From NCBI GenBank assembly GCA_012862575.1, contig BLSF01000007.1, forward strand, positions 124,001 to 188,000: 64,000 nt of DNA, written 5' to 3'. Shown here in pieces: positions 1 to 10,239 of the stretch. The position numbers were made by a program, and so were the translations under genes. Numbering within the stretch: position 1 is the stretch's first letter; each line of letters opens with the position of its first letter. The DNA comes from Parietichytrium sp. I65-24A. Its lineage: Eukaryota > Sar > Bigyra > Thraustochytrida > Thraustochytriidae. Under the pieces are notes generated by a model. That model saw nothing but the letters and a program-made list of their open reading frames with translations, searched no databases and had not been told where the DNA came from.

Positions 1-1600
1 CGCGTGCTTTTTTTGTCCGTATATATAAATACGTATTTATATATAAATGTCAGCAAGTGTCCAATCCAAAATTCGCTGCCAATAAATCAATCAATCAATA
101 AATCGCGCGGCTTTCTCGTATATTCCAATCCACGACGCCCACCCGTTGATTCTTCGCCGGCTTTCCTTGGTGCTTTTCTCCTTGCTCTTCTTCCGCTCGC
201 GCTACCTTTCCCTCTGCACGACCCAGCCAACACTCGTCACAAACTCAAGCACAATTCAAGCAAGCAGTCAATCCACAGTACACCCACCCACCCACGCGAC
301 GCACGCCACCGACCGCGACCCACTCCCCGCGCGCTCTCTCTCGCCAGATGGTCGCGCGCTGCGGCGCTCCTTTCCCAACGGTTCTTCCTTCTCCTCGGCA
401 CCGTCCTCGCGCACCCTTTCTTTCTCCCGCGCGCACGTGCAAGTTGAGAGGGGCTCTGTGAGGGAAGAGACAGTGGGAGAGTACCGCGTACTGATTAACA
501 GTAAGCTACCGACTACTATAACTCCTGGTGTGACTGGCCTATTGTGTGCGGGTAGATCTCGTAGAGTAAGAGTGGGTACTGGAAAATGTATGAGTCTTGG
601 TAGGAGTCGGTATGGGGCGCTATGGTTGCAGATTTGTGTGAGGGGAAGGGACGAGTTTTTCGACTCGTACAGCCTAATGCTTTAGCTATATTAAGAGGCA
701 TGTGAGGCATAGTTGCATTGGTAAGGTAGTTATGGAAACACAAATGGAGGTAAGTTATGGCCTAGTATAAAGTTCTCGTAGTTGCTTACCATCGTTCTCT
801 GGAGCTCCACCTGTATAGTGTATACTATAAGGAATTGTTTGAATACACGCTAATCGTTTTGCTAAGGAGCAGCTGGAGGTAGGAAACTCTCCTGACTTCA
901 GGAATGCTGGTGCGCACTATTCCATTATCCCATCGCTACCTCAAACCATAATCGTTTTCCTTCCATTTGAACTGGGGCGTCGGAGCGAAGAAGTAGTAAG
1001 GAGCATTATCCACTTCTATCGGGGATCAGGAAAAGCGGGATGGGAGGTGCTAGTTACTATTAGCTTTGCCTAACGCGCGATAGGGTGTAGAAGGGTCCTA
1101 CTCGAATCAGTAGAATGGTATAATAGAAGAATGCAAGAGTAGGTACGTATCCTAATGACCAGGATAGCATCATAGCAAGAATGGAAAGCGTACTCACACC
1201 AAAGTCAATAGTGCAACATAGTGCAACAGCTGCTGGACTATCATTTGCGCACTCTAGGCGCACTCTATCCTCTAGGCTAGAGGAAATTTGCGAGTTGAAG
1301 AATGCAGAATTCAGAATTCAGGAAAATTGAACCATATTGCACCGATTTTTGGCACTTTTGGCGCGACAAAACAAAATAAAGAAGGTGAAGAAGGAAGAAC
1401 AAAATAAAGACATTCAGAACGAAGTGACACCCACTCAAATCTGATTGTCGTAATGAATGAACGTGATAGCTCACCATTCTCCGCTTCTCTTCTGGAGAGC
1501 CCACCCATTGTGATGCGCTCAACATGTGCAGGGAAGGTTTACGGCAAACGGGAACATCCCCGCGAGAATGGAAACGTGTTTGGGAGGAAGAAAGGTGTTG
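1..1600. other. Intergenic, no gene supported
   Basis: Open frames here are short and begin at non-ATG codons or have proline/serine-rich, pyrimidine-biased composition. None resembles a known family. The stretch holds AT-rich runs near the left edge and one copy of the dispersed CAGAATT heptamer at 1305-1322. It lies downstream of the U-box gene on the opposite strand. Confidence 0.6.
1305..1322. repeat. CAGAATT heptamer, 2.4 copies
   Basis: Two full copies of CAGAATT followed by CAG. The same heptamer in two to three tandem copies recurs in non-coding DNA at 14275, 18256, 19557 and 57873. Confidence 0.7.
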
Positions 1601-2688
1601 TTACAAGGATATACATAGGCAGAGCAGCGCGATTCCGATCCCCAAGAGGACTTTAGACAAGAACCAATGCTGCTCGATTTCGTCTGGAGCAACGTCGATG
1701 TCTCCCAGGATCCAGTTTCCTGAGGTTGAGCGCGCTGACGAGGAAGAGTAGGTCTGCGGGCTAGACGTCTCGATATTCTGAAATTGCAGCCCGAAGAGGG
1801 ATGGAAAGAACCCGACGCTGTAGCTGAAAAATTGTGACATATTGCCGGTTTCTAACCCGGAACTCGAATGGTTGAGGAGCCTGTTCAGTGTGCTCGCGTT
1901 GCTCCAGGGGATCTCATCAGTTGACTGCTCATCAAGAACGCGCTGCCTTTCCTCCTGTTGCTTTCGGAAAACCTCTTGTTGCTGCTTGCGGGTTTGATTG
2001 TCCATTTCTCTCTGCCGAGCCTCGTTCTCGATTGCCCTCTCAAGTGCTTGGATGAAGCTTTGCGGAAAACCATTCGCTCTGGCAATGTCAAGGGAGCTCT
2101 GTCCACGATCGTTAACTAGGCCAGCCTTTGCGCCGCGGTCTAGCAGAATTTCGCCCAGGTCTGCTCGCCCTGCCACAAGCAAAAGGCTCAGAGGTGTGTC
2201 ACCGTGTTGATCTCGAGTATTCAAATCAGCTCCTCCGGTTTCGACCAGAAATTTGATTGACTTTTGAAACTCAAAGATAGGCATGCAAGGCACTGCGCAT
2301 AGACCCAAAAGCTTTGCGCCTTGCTCCTGCTTGTGTGCCACTATCAAGCGCTTGATGGAGTGATTTGGAAACCACGCTTGGCTCGCGAGGACCTCATTCG
2401 TCACGGGAGATCTTGTCTTGCCAGTCCCAAACCACCTCAAGATCGCCACTTTCTCATAGGTGTGACCATCAGCGCAAACCACGGGGTCCGCCATCTGCGA
2501 CCAAACACGAATCAGCCGTTCCAATCCCGCCCACGAGCAAACCAGGTGTGCGCAAGACCGAGTGTGTCCGTCCTCGCCAATCGTTAGCTACTATGGTTGT
2601 CCAACTTTGCGCCGCCAACTGCTCCAAGACTTACCAACTCTTGCGTGATCGGGCAAGTGAGCTCGCGCTCACATTGCGAGGCCCGCAT
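1601..2688 (-). CDS. U-box/ankyrin-repeat protein with C-terminal membrane segment
   Basis: Probable E3 ubiquitin ligase. Two exons are inferred: 2635-2688 (18 codons, starting MRASQCERE) and 1601-2494, separated by a 140-bp GTAAGT...CAG intron. Joining them gives the standard U-box opening, CPITQEL then MADPVVCADGHTYEK, which neither frame has alone; the fold recruits E2 enzymes. The U-box covers about residues 10-85. Two ankyrin-like repeats follow (about 95-165, with the DQHGDTPLSLLL motif), then a Q/E/R-rich helix. The last 25 residues are hydrophobic, suggesting a tail anchor. Total about 315 residues. The gene is the only full-length member of a local array; two truncated near-copies lie upstream. 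Substrate unknown. Confidence 0.8.
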
Positions 2689-2771
2689 TTGGAGGACCTC
2701 GACCTTTGATAATCGCCGTTCGCTTGCTTGCCACTCTCGTGACTTCGACCATTCTGAGTTCTGTCAGTGAN

Positions 2772-3332
2772 TTGGCGCCACGGTCTAGCAGAATTTCGCC
2801 CAGATCTGCTCGCCCAGCCGCAAGCAAAAGGCTCAGCGGTGTGTCACCGTGTTGATCTCGAGTATTCAAATCAGCTCCTCCGGTTTCCACCAGAAATTTG
2901 ATTGACTTTTGAAACTCAAGGATAGGCATGCAAGGCACTGCGCATAGATCCAAAAGCTTTGCGCCTTGTTCCTGCTTGTGTGCCACTATCAAGCGCTTGA
3001 TGGAGTGATTTGGAAACCACGCTTGGCTCGAGAGGACCTCATTCGTCACGGGAGATCTTGTCTTGCCAGTCCCAAACCACCTCAAGATCGCCACTTTCTC
3101 ATAGGTGTGACCATCAGCGCAAACCACGGGGTCCGCCATCTGCGACCAAACACGAATCAGCCGTTCCAATCCCGCCCACGAGCATACCAGGTGTGCGCAA
3201 GACCGAGTGTGTCCGTCCTCGCCAATCGTTAGCTCTATGGTTGTCCAACTTTGCGCCGCCAACTGCTCCAAGACTTACCAACTCTTGCGTGATCGGGCAA
3301 GTGAGCTCGCGCTCACATTGCGAGGCCCGCAT
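2772..3332 (-). CDS. U-box/ankyrin protein, partial copy 2
   Basis: Same exon pattern as the full gene: exon 1 at 3279-3332, intron 3140-3278 (139 bp), exon 2 from 3139 down to the N at 2771. The frame is open up to the N, which falls inside the ankyrin region after the LLDRGA motif. Amino-acid differences from the full gene include Gly to Asp, Phe to Leu, Val to Ala and Ala to Ser, so this is either a paralogue or a different allele. The missing 3' part is probably in an assembly gap and not a real truncation. Confidence 0.6.
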
Positions 3333-3415
3333 TTGGAGGACCTCGACCTTTGATAATCGCCGTTCGCTTGCTTGCCACTCTCGTGACTCCGACCATTCTG
3401 AGTTCTGTCAGTGAN

Positions 3416-3976
3416 TTTGCGCCGCGGTCTAGCAGAATTTCGCCCAGGTCTGCTCGCCCTGCCACAAGCAAAAGGCTCAGAGGTGTGTCACCGTGTTGAT
3501 CTCGAGTATTCAAATCAGCTCCTCCGGTTTCGACCAGAAATTTGATTGACTTTTGAAACTCAAAGATAGGCATGCAAGGCACTGCGCATAGACCCAAAAG
3601 CTTTGCGCCTTGCTCCTGCTTGTGTGCCACTATCAAGCGCTTGATGGAGTGATTTGGAAACCACGCTTGGCTCGAGAGGACCTCATTCGTCACGGGAGAT
3701 CTTGTCTTGCCAGTCCCAAACCACCTCAAGATCGCCACTTTCTCATAGGTGTGACCATCAGCGCAAACCACGGGGTCCGCCATCTGCGACCAAACACGAA
3801 TCAGCCGTTCCAATCCCGCCCACGAGCATACCAGGTGTGCGCAAGACCGAGTGTGTCCGTCCTCGCCAATCGTTAGCTCTATGGTTGTCCAACTTTGCGC
3901 CGCCAACTGCTCCAAGACTTACCAACTCTTGCGTGATCGGGCAAGTGAGCTCGCGCTCACATTGCGAGGCCCGCAT
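3416..3976 (-). CDS. U-box/ankyrin protein, partial copy 3
   Basis: Exon 1 at 3923-3976, intron 3784-3922, exon 2 from 3783 down to the N at 3415. The translated part is almost identical to the full-length gene (one Ala to Ser change). This copy is nearest to unique upstream DNA, so it has the only complete promoter region of the three. As with copy 2, the end at the unknown base may be an assembly effect. Confidence 0.6.
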
Positions 3977-4455
3977 TTGGAGGACCTCGACCTTTGATAA
4001 TCGCCGTTCGCTTGCTTGCCACTCTCGTGACTCCGACCATTCTGAGTTCTGTCAGTGAATTATGATCTCGCCATCTGATGCTTGATGTTCATGGACTATC
4101 CGGTCTTTATTCTAATTAGAGAGAGCCAGACATAGCTAGACTACACCTTGCCCATACTCGAGCACCTCCTACCAGCAGACGGCTCGACTCGTTAAAAAAA
4201 AAATGCAGCAGAGTTCGCAGAGTTTCCTTCGATCATACATCTTCTGATAGCGAGGGAAACGCAGAACAGATTCACTCTTGATTTTGGTGTGATAACCCTC
4301 ATTGCCATTGTTCAAAAGGAAGTCGTTTCATGTTATTCTATTGATCAAGAATGTTTGTGTAAACTGAGCTAATTATTACTTAAAAACGATACGTGATGAA
4401 TTGAAGATAAAATATGTATGAAAGATACCAAATTTGCTCTTTATGAACAAAATTG
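3977..4455. other. Intergenic between U-box array and dynamin-like gene
   Basis: Upstream flank of the third U-box copy and downstream flank of the GTPase gene. It contains an A-run at about 4194-4203 and AT-rich DNA near the GTPase stop. No gene seen. Confidence 0.6.
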
Positions 4456-6369
4456 TCAGGTGAGGTGCGTTTCTTCCAACTTGTCGAGGCAATCGTTGAG
4501 AGTTTCCAGAGTCTTTTCCTTTTCCTCGCGTCTCAACTCCGAGTGAGCTGGGGTCGCGCCCACCAAGTCAAATTGCTTCGGCTGAACAAAATCGTCGATA
4601 ATTGCATTTAGCTTCTTCATCAAGTCGCGGTAGTAAAGTCCGACGAAATCTTTGGAGGCTGCCTCTGTGACAAATTTGACCTGCACCTTCCGGTAGGCTT
4701 TCCAGTGAGCTCTAAAATACTTGAGGTTAGAAAAGTCCTCGTCCTCCTTCTGCATATTCGACAAGTTACGATTGAGATAGTGCTCGTTGGTCGTAAACAC
4801 CAGGGGTTTCTTGTTGTAACCAACGATACGCGCGATGCATTCCTCTGATTTCTCTTTCGTTTCCTTGAGGCTTCTAAGAGCCTTTTTTTGAAAAACCTGA
4901 CGGCTCGATTTCGCGCGGTCGTCTTTCATGGTCGAGACAAATACATCTTCGATCACCTTCTGGCATTGGTCATACAATTTTTGGTTCTTCTCTTTCAGGA
5001 TTGACTCGTAACGGTCTGCAAATTCCTCGGCCAAGTGCTCGATCACCGGGTGAGGTCCCATGTGCGACAAGTTCATCAATCCCTGTTTCTCCTTTGCCAC
5101 TTTTTCCACTACTTTTGCAACATCGAACTCCTTTGAGTCTGACTCACTCCCTAAGTCTGACTCACTCCCTGAGTCTTCTGAGTCTGACTCACTCCCTGAG
5201 TCTGGCTCACTCTTTGAGTCTGACTTGCTGGAATATTTATTTTCTTTCATGCATCGTCTCATGACCTTGGTGAGTGATTCACGCTCGGATCTCATAAATG
5301 TCTCGATCTCCTTCTGTTCGAGTGCAGATCGTACCTCCTTCTGTGCAGCCAGCAATACCTCGTAAGGCGTCAAAACCTTCAGGCTATCGATTTCTTCTTT
5401 GAGGCGTTTTTTCAAGCTATTTGCCAAATCAATAAATTTTGGCAGTCCCTCATCCAGATGTTCTTTCAATTGCTGCTCGAGTTCTTCTCCGAGAGATTTA
5501 TGGCCAATTATGAACTCTGGAAATTCGCCAAGCAACCCTTCACTCAGGTTTGCTAGACCTTTGACTTCTTCGTTGAGATGCGATTTAGCATTGACCACAA
5601 AACAGGCTGTAAACGATTTCGTTGCGTCTTTCACACCTTCAAGTCTTTCCCGAAGCTCATCTTTCGAGTTGATCTGATCAGCCTTCGTGAACACACCCAC
5701 CGTCTGCGCTTCCTTGCCAAGAAGAATGTTTTTACCAATCACTGTGTCGTAGTCCTGGTTCAGAGGTGCTACAAAGAGAATCAAACTTCCAGTCATCTTT
5801 GCCCACTTTTTCACAATTTTTGCAACTACAGTGCTCGACTGCTCGTTATCTCCAGAACCCTCAGAGATTATTCCTGGGAGGTCAACGAGAGTCACGTTTG
5901 GCTTCGTGCTGTCTTGAACCAATACTTGGATATGGAGAGTTTCAATAAAAGCTCTATCACTGGCACCACAAAGCTTTTTCGCTCTCTCTTGTGCTGCTTT
6001 CAATTTGTCCATCATGCTACCCTCTTCAAAATCCTCCTTCACATCTTTCCCGGCAGCATCTTTGCCCAAGAGTTTCACGCATGTTTTTTCAACTTCGCTT
6101 CTGCGGAGTTGAAGCTCGGTTGCCATGACAGTGCACCGACTAGTAGCTGTGGGAAGCTCAACACCGCTAAGGCGAGAGAGAATCGAACTCTTTCCAGCGC
6201 TCTGTCCGCCAACCACAACATACTGGGGTATTGAGCTGAGAAGTTTAGAGATCTCATCACTTTTTCCAGGATTTGCCCGCAGCAAAGTGGCTCTAATCTT
6301 ATCGATCAGATCGAGGAGCGAGCCCAATTCCCCGTTCGCGGTCGCGGACAAGGCGGGAGCTTCTTTCAT
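4456..6369 (-). CDS. Dynamin/Mx-like large GTPase
   Basis: A 637-residue dynamin-superfamily protein, the size of Mx proteins. Dynamins self-assemble on membranes and use GTP hydrolysis to remodel them. The GTPase domain comes first: P-loop GGQSAGKSS at 54-62, switch DLPG at 163-166 and TKAD at 228-231. A helical stalk and a GED-like C-terminus follow. There is no PH domain or proline-rich tail, so it is closer to Mx/DRP than to classical dynamin. At about residues 390-430 the stalk is interrupted by an acidic Ser/Asp/Glu repeat encoded by tandem ~18-bp units. The ATG at 6369 is the first in frame and no intron is needed. Exact subfamily and membrane target are unknown. Confidence 0.88.
   Translation of the reverse strand: MKEAPALSATANGELGSLLDLIDKIRATLLRANPGKSDEISKLLSSIPQYVVVGGQSAGKSSILSRLSGVELPTATSRCTVMATELQLRRSEVEKTCVKLLGKDAAGKDVKEDFEEGSMMDKLKAAQERAKKLCGASDRAFIETLHIQVLVQDSTKPNVTLVDLPGIISEGSGDNEQSSTVVAKIVKKWAKMTGSLILFVAPLNQDYDTVIGKNILLGKEAQTVGVFTKADQINSKDELRERLEGVKDATKSFTACFVVNAKSHLNEEVKGLANLSEGLLGEFPEFIIGHKSLGEELEQQLKEHLDEGLPKFIDLANSLKKRLKEEIDSLKVLTPYEVLLAAQKEVRSALEQKEIETFMRSERESLTKVMRRCMKENKYSSKSDSKSEPDSGSESDSEDSGSESDLGSESDSKEFDVAKVVEKVAKEKQGLMNLSHMGPHPVIEHLAEEFADRYESILKEKNQKLYDQCQKVIEDVFVSTMKDDRAKSSRQVFQKKALRSLKETKEKSEECIARIVGYNKKPLVFTTNEHYLNRNLSNMQKEDEDFSNLKYFRAHWKAYRKVQVKFVTEAASKDFVGLYYRDLMKKLNAIIDDFVQPKQFDLVGATPAHSELRREEKEKTLETLNDCLDKLEETHLT
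5138..5224. repeat. In-frame ~18-bp tandem repeat in the GTPase gene
   Basis: Repeats of the pattern gagtctgactcactccct, encoding Ser-Glu-Ser-Asp units on the minus strand. They form the acidic insertion in the dynamin-like stalk. Copy number is likely to vary between strains, since repeats of this kind are prone to slippage. Confidence 0.75.
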
Positions 6370-6513
6370 CTTGCCGTGGCTGTCCGCCTGAACGCCGCAA
6401 AAGTCTCTCTACACCAGCTGCCTCGCGCAATCAACCTCGCACACCTCGCCGCGCGCCTCTAGCGTAGCACAAAGTCGTGTCACCCGAAGACGGCTCTGGT
6501 GTCGCCACGCTTG

Positions 6514-6628
6514 AAGGCTTGTGAAAAAGATAATGTCCTCGGCAGAAGAACATATTGTCAGGGATCAGAGGCAAGCTAGGCAAGCACAAAGGCTTGTGAA
6601 AAAGATAATGCCCTCGGCAGGAACATAT
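6514..6628. repeat. Direct repeat pair of about 40 bp
   Basis: Copies at 6514-6555 and 6589-6628 share AAGGCTTGTGAAAAAGATAA and continue with nearly the same sequence through the CATAT at their ends. They differ by one substitution and a two-base length difference. They sit about 150-260 bp upstream of the GTPase start codon. Confidence 0.75.
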
Positions 6629-7246
6629 GACTAGAACCGTACGGATGCCACGTCACTATGACAGAGGTCACCGTTGTCGCTGGATGTCGCTGCTCACTCT
6701 AGTTATACACCCCACCATGGCAGGGGTTACAGCTGCGCACTGTCGTTCGCCTCCGCAGGAACTGATAGTTATGTCCATCCAGAAACAAAAAGATACTCGC
6801 CTTTCCTTTCTTTGGAATACTTGCCTTGCTTTTATTTAGTTAGAATTACGACGTAGGAGGAGGAGAAGGAGAAGTGAAAGAAATGCTCTCGAGATAGGCG
6901 GCGGAAAGTCAGCGCGCAGGTGTCGCGTCGCCAGACAATGTTTCGAGAACACCAGAAAGACGCGCAATTGAAACTAAGCTTGCTGACCTTGAATCTCGAC
7001 TTGCACATTCGCAGGCATACGGTTTTTAGTACAACAATGGTACAGGTACGGTACGTATGCATTTACGTCACGGTACTGAGTACGGGTACAGACAACAAAC
7101 GAGAACGCTACTAAACATTACTAAACCTATCTTCTGCTCACTAAGGCTCAATCCTACTGCTATGCCTCAGTGGATTTTATGGAGAGGAATCCACATGTGC
7201 CGTGATTGGCACATGCTACTTAAGATTTCTTTACCTTGCGCACCCG

Positions 7247-7463
7247 TGTATCTGGCCAGATACATGATTGGTATTGGACATGTACGGAGTATCTCTAGAA
7301 ATTGGAATTCTTCCCCCAAACTTCACAGCGTTAAAGTTTCCCGTCTGAGCCCTCGAAAAACGCTCGATTCACTTCGATTGATAGTTGGGGAAGTGAGGAC
7401 AGTTGCCAATGTGGTACCCTCAATTTGTATCTATGTAGATACAAATGTATCTGTATAGATACA
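7247..7463. promoter_or_regulatory. Three palindromes with TGTATCT/AGATACA half-sites
   Basis: 7247-7264 is an 18-bp perfect palindrome (TGTATCTGGCCAGATACA). 7424-7445 has 10-bp arms around a 2-bp centre. 7446-7463 has 7-bp arms around 4 bp. All share TGTATCT facing AGATACA, as expected for a dimeric DNA-binding factor, or for hairpins. Function is inferred only from symmetry and clustering. Confidence 0.45.
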
Positions 7464-7542
7464 AAGCAAGAGCAAGGTTAAAAAGCCTTTGCAACGAGTG
7501 AGCGCCACTTTGGCAACTCGCTGATGAAACAGAAGAAAATCC

Positions 7543-8036
7543 TCACTCTTTCGAAAGTGTTGGGTTAGGTTCCACGTCAATTGATGAGTCAGTAACCCCT
7601 TCCTCCACTGGCATGTCCATCCTTGCCTTCAGACGCCGTCGTCTGGAATTCTCGCCCCCAAGCAAGGTTGTAACTCCGCGGTTGAGCTGTAGTTCGGCCT
7701 CTCCTCTAAAGTTCTGAAGCAGCCCTTTGGCTCCTGCGACGTGGTCCTGAGAAAATGCCCCCCTCACTGTTTCCCATCTTTTGTGAAGTAAAGAATAAAG
7801 TATAAAGTATGCCTGTCCTCTGGAACTTCTGCAATGAAGCGAGAGTTCGGTCCCCGGTACTTCTTGCTCTCGACGTGGGAGCACGACAACTCTATAATAG
7901 CCTCCTCAGTACCTTTGTTTGAGGTCTTTTCTCCCGCGTAGTCAACTCTGTCGGCAATGCGCTTGATATCACCCTCCGGACTGAGAATATTCTTTCCTCC
8001 CTTTCTTTCTCTAATCTCGGTTGCTACGGGTCCCAT
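7543..8036 (-). other. Unassigned open frames, possibly a decayed or spliced gene
   Basis: Two overlapping minus-strand frames: 8036-7764 (90 codons) and 7884-7543 (113 codons). They share a region where a GTATAAA-like segment is duplicated. Composition is charged and protein-like, and the end is rich in Arg and Glu. I recognise no domain, and no splice pair clearly joins the frames. It could be chance, a gene with unseen introns or a remnant. Confidence 0.2.
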
Positions 8037-8882
8037 GCGGTTGAACCTCCCCTTCCACGTCTACGTTCCAGTTACCCAGGTCTGCCTGCCTGCTTTGAGT
8101 TCTTCATTGCACAAATCGCCAACCAGGTTCGTATTCGGCTGCTTTTTTTTCCAAAATGCGAGTGCTAACCTAGCCAAAGCGAGGTCATCTGTAGTACACA
8201 ATGACTTTCAGGCTCGCTCAAAGAGCTCCATAAAAAACTGAAAAGCAAGGACCCATAGATGCCGAACCTATTGAGCGGTGATGGCGATGGCATCATTCAC
8301 TCATTTCTGTATCTCAAAGGACTATTACGCGTGACCGTGAAGACGTCTGGGGTAGGATCCGTTCCAGCGATGGGTACACCATGACCGATTTATCTCAAGA
8401 GCGATGAAGCAGACGAGGGCAGCATTATATTTCGGCCTGACCCTTTTACTGTGACAAGAGTACAATAGTGCCCGGACCGATCGTTGACTGGAAGACGGGT
8501 GGTAACTCTATGTAAAATCGGGCAGTGCCAAGGATACTGGCCATAGTTCATGAGGAACTCAGAAATCGATGGATCCCAATTTTTACAGCTAGGATCAAAG
8601 TTTGAAAGAAGTAGTTGGGCAAATTTCGCGTTGCAATGGCTCGAATTCTGAATGGACGACGTTTATTGTAGCGCGGCTTGCCCGCCAGCGGGTTTGGGCC
8701 GGGCTGGGCCGAGCGAAGCTCAGTGGGCTCCGCCGCATGTCTCCTCTTCAACCTTCTTCTGCTTGGAAATATGGACTCACAGTCCGTCAATGCAGTGCCC
8801 TTGAGATAAAGCCCGTCCCGAGTCTCGAAAGAATCAGGTTCGCAAAGTGAAAAGAATGAAAAATAATAAACAATCATGTCCA
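8037..8882. other. Intergenic downstream of LAMTOR2
   Basis: Only short frames without family similarity. No RNA gene seen. Confidence 0.5.
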
Positions 8883-9523
8883 TTAGTTTGAGGCTGCTGA
8901 ATCGAGGTGTGTTTTTGCAATGGAGTCCAACGTAACATGTAGACGCTTGAGCTGGTGTTTAATGGTGCTTGTTTTGACGCTCTTTCCGCAAACCGCAGCG
9001 ATGAACTTTGATCCTATCCGCACAGCTCCGATTTTGCCTTGTTCACAGTTGAGAAAAATTGTCTCCAACGATCCGCCTTCGAATTGCGACCCCGCCGTGC
9101 GATAATCGCTCCATATGTTGGACAGTACAGCTGCGACCACGTGCGCCTTTAAACCCAGATTACGGCAGGGTCAGTACAAAAGGCACTCTAGAAAACAGGA
9201 AAAACCCCAATCGCAAAGCCTGGTGAAAACTAACCTCCTTGCTCCTGTCGTTCGTCAGCGCCCCTGCCGCCCCGAGCAGCGACCCGTCGTCGCTCATCAG
9301 CCTGCGCAACATCGCCACCACTCTCCACTCAGCATTTCATTTCTTCCACGGCCTCCCACTACCCGCAACCCCGTGTCCCACACCCACGAAGCTCAAGCGG
9401 ACCTTGCCCGGTCCGCGTTCCCGCCTCACACAAGCCACGGCCGCGCACAACTTACAAGGAGGAGTCGATGCCATCGACGTGAACCTGCTCTAGGATCCTC
9501 GGGATCGCCTTTGCCCTGATCAT
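8883..9523 (-). CDS. LAMTOR2: Ragulator subunit LAMTOR2 (roadblock fold)
   Basis: Subunit of the Ragulator complex, which anchors Rag GTPases on lysosomes for TORC1 signalling. Three exons are inferred: 9456-9523, 9235-9301 and 8883-9146, with introns of 154 bp (GTAAGT...GCGCAG) and 88 bp (GTTAGT...TTTAAAG). The joined protein has 132 residues; human LAMTOR2 has 125. It runs in register with that family: the MIRAKAIPRILEQ helix matches MLRPKALTQVLSQ, SSLLMSDDGSLLGAAG matches the human STLLLNNEGSLLAYSG strand pair, and VVAAVLSNIW matches VTAAIASNIW. The phases of both junctions agree. An 8-bp tandem array lies about 60-100 bp upstream of the ATG. Confidence 0.88.
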
Positions 9524-10239
9524 CTTCGCCTCTGTCTTGCGCTCTCTGACAATCCACTTTCGCGCTTTCCCAATCCTTCCTGTCTCTGCTCATCTGCTCA
9601 TATCTGCTCATCTGCTCATCTCCGCCCTCTATTGTTGTGTTTATCGTTGTCCTACGAATTGGACAAATGTAACAAATGGGTGCATGGCTTACTGGACCAG
9701 TGAGGAACAATTTGCTGCTCATTGGGCTCCTATGGAAACGACGTTTGATCACGAGCAGACGAACAGCTCCCCATCCGTTTCGGGGCGAGGCTTTTGAGTC
9801 CGAATCCGAGTCAAAGTTTGAGTGTGAAGAGTTTGGTTTGATTGATCAAAAGTGGGAGAGAATATTGTAGTGCGAATCATCAACGCAAGCTTCGCGAGCT
9901 ATAGTTTTTTTTTTTTTGCGGAAATCAGAGTCCGCACGCACAATCAACTTGAAGAAACCTGAACGAACTTTTTGTTTGTGATGCTCCAGTCTCTTGAGGC
10001 AAGTTGGCTTTTGTTCGTGCTAGTGAGAGCCACGCGTCTTTGGCGCGGATTTTATTTATAGCACTCTGATTGATTTACCGCATTGTGCACCGTCGCGCTC
10101 CACAGGTAGTGCGCCGCTAAATAAGCTCAGTAGCCGCGCCTCCTCCGAAAACCATTTGCACCGAGAGCAACACGGCGAGGAAGAGGCTTGACTTTCGTTA
10201 CTGCATGCGCGGGCGAGTGGCGGGATCTCCACAGAGGCG
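9524..10239. other. Divergent promoter region between LAMTOR2 and the LRR gene
   Basis: Contains the 8-bp array at 9585-9621 and a T-run near 9906-9916. No gene seen. Confidence 0.55.
9585..9621. repeat. 8-bp tandem array (CTGCTCAT)
   Basis: Four CTGCTCAT-type units, with two extra bases in the middle. On the LAMTOR2 sense strand it reads purine-rich (ATGAGCAG). It ends 62 bp upstream of the LAMTOR2 ATG. Confidence 0.75.

Larger units (their letters stand above)
2127..4058. repeat. Three ~644-bp direct repeats joined at single N bases
   Basis: Units are 2127-2770, 2772-3414 and 3416-4058, with an unknown base at 2771 and 3415. Each contains about 60 bp of 5' flank, exon 1, the intron and the front of exon 2 of the U-box gene. 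Unit 1 and unit 3 differ at only about three positions, while unit 2 differs from both at about ten. Only the flank of the third unit continues into unique DNA (after 4058). The N at identical boundaries suggests assembly gaps inside a tandem gene array, or an assembly artefact. Confidence 0.9.
6370..7542. other. Non-coding flank of the GTPase gene
   Basis: No gene supported. It holds a pair of ~40-bp direct repeats at 6514-6628 and a cluster of TGTATCT palindromes at 7247-7463, listed separately. Confidence 0.55.

Noticed and set aside
146-685. 179-codon plus frame at the left edge
   Set aside because: Starts at a non-ATG codon and is Ser/Arg-rich with low complexity; other frames are open over the same DNA.
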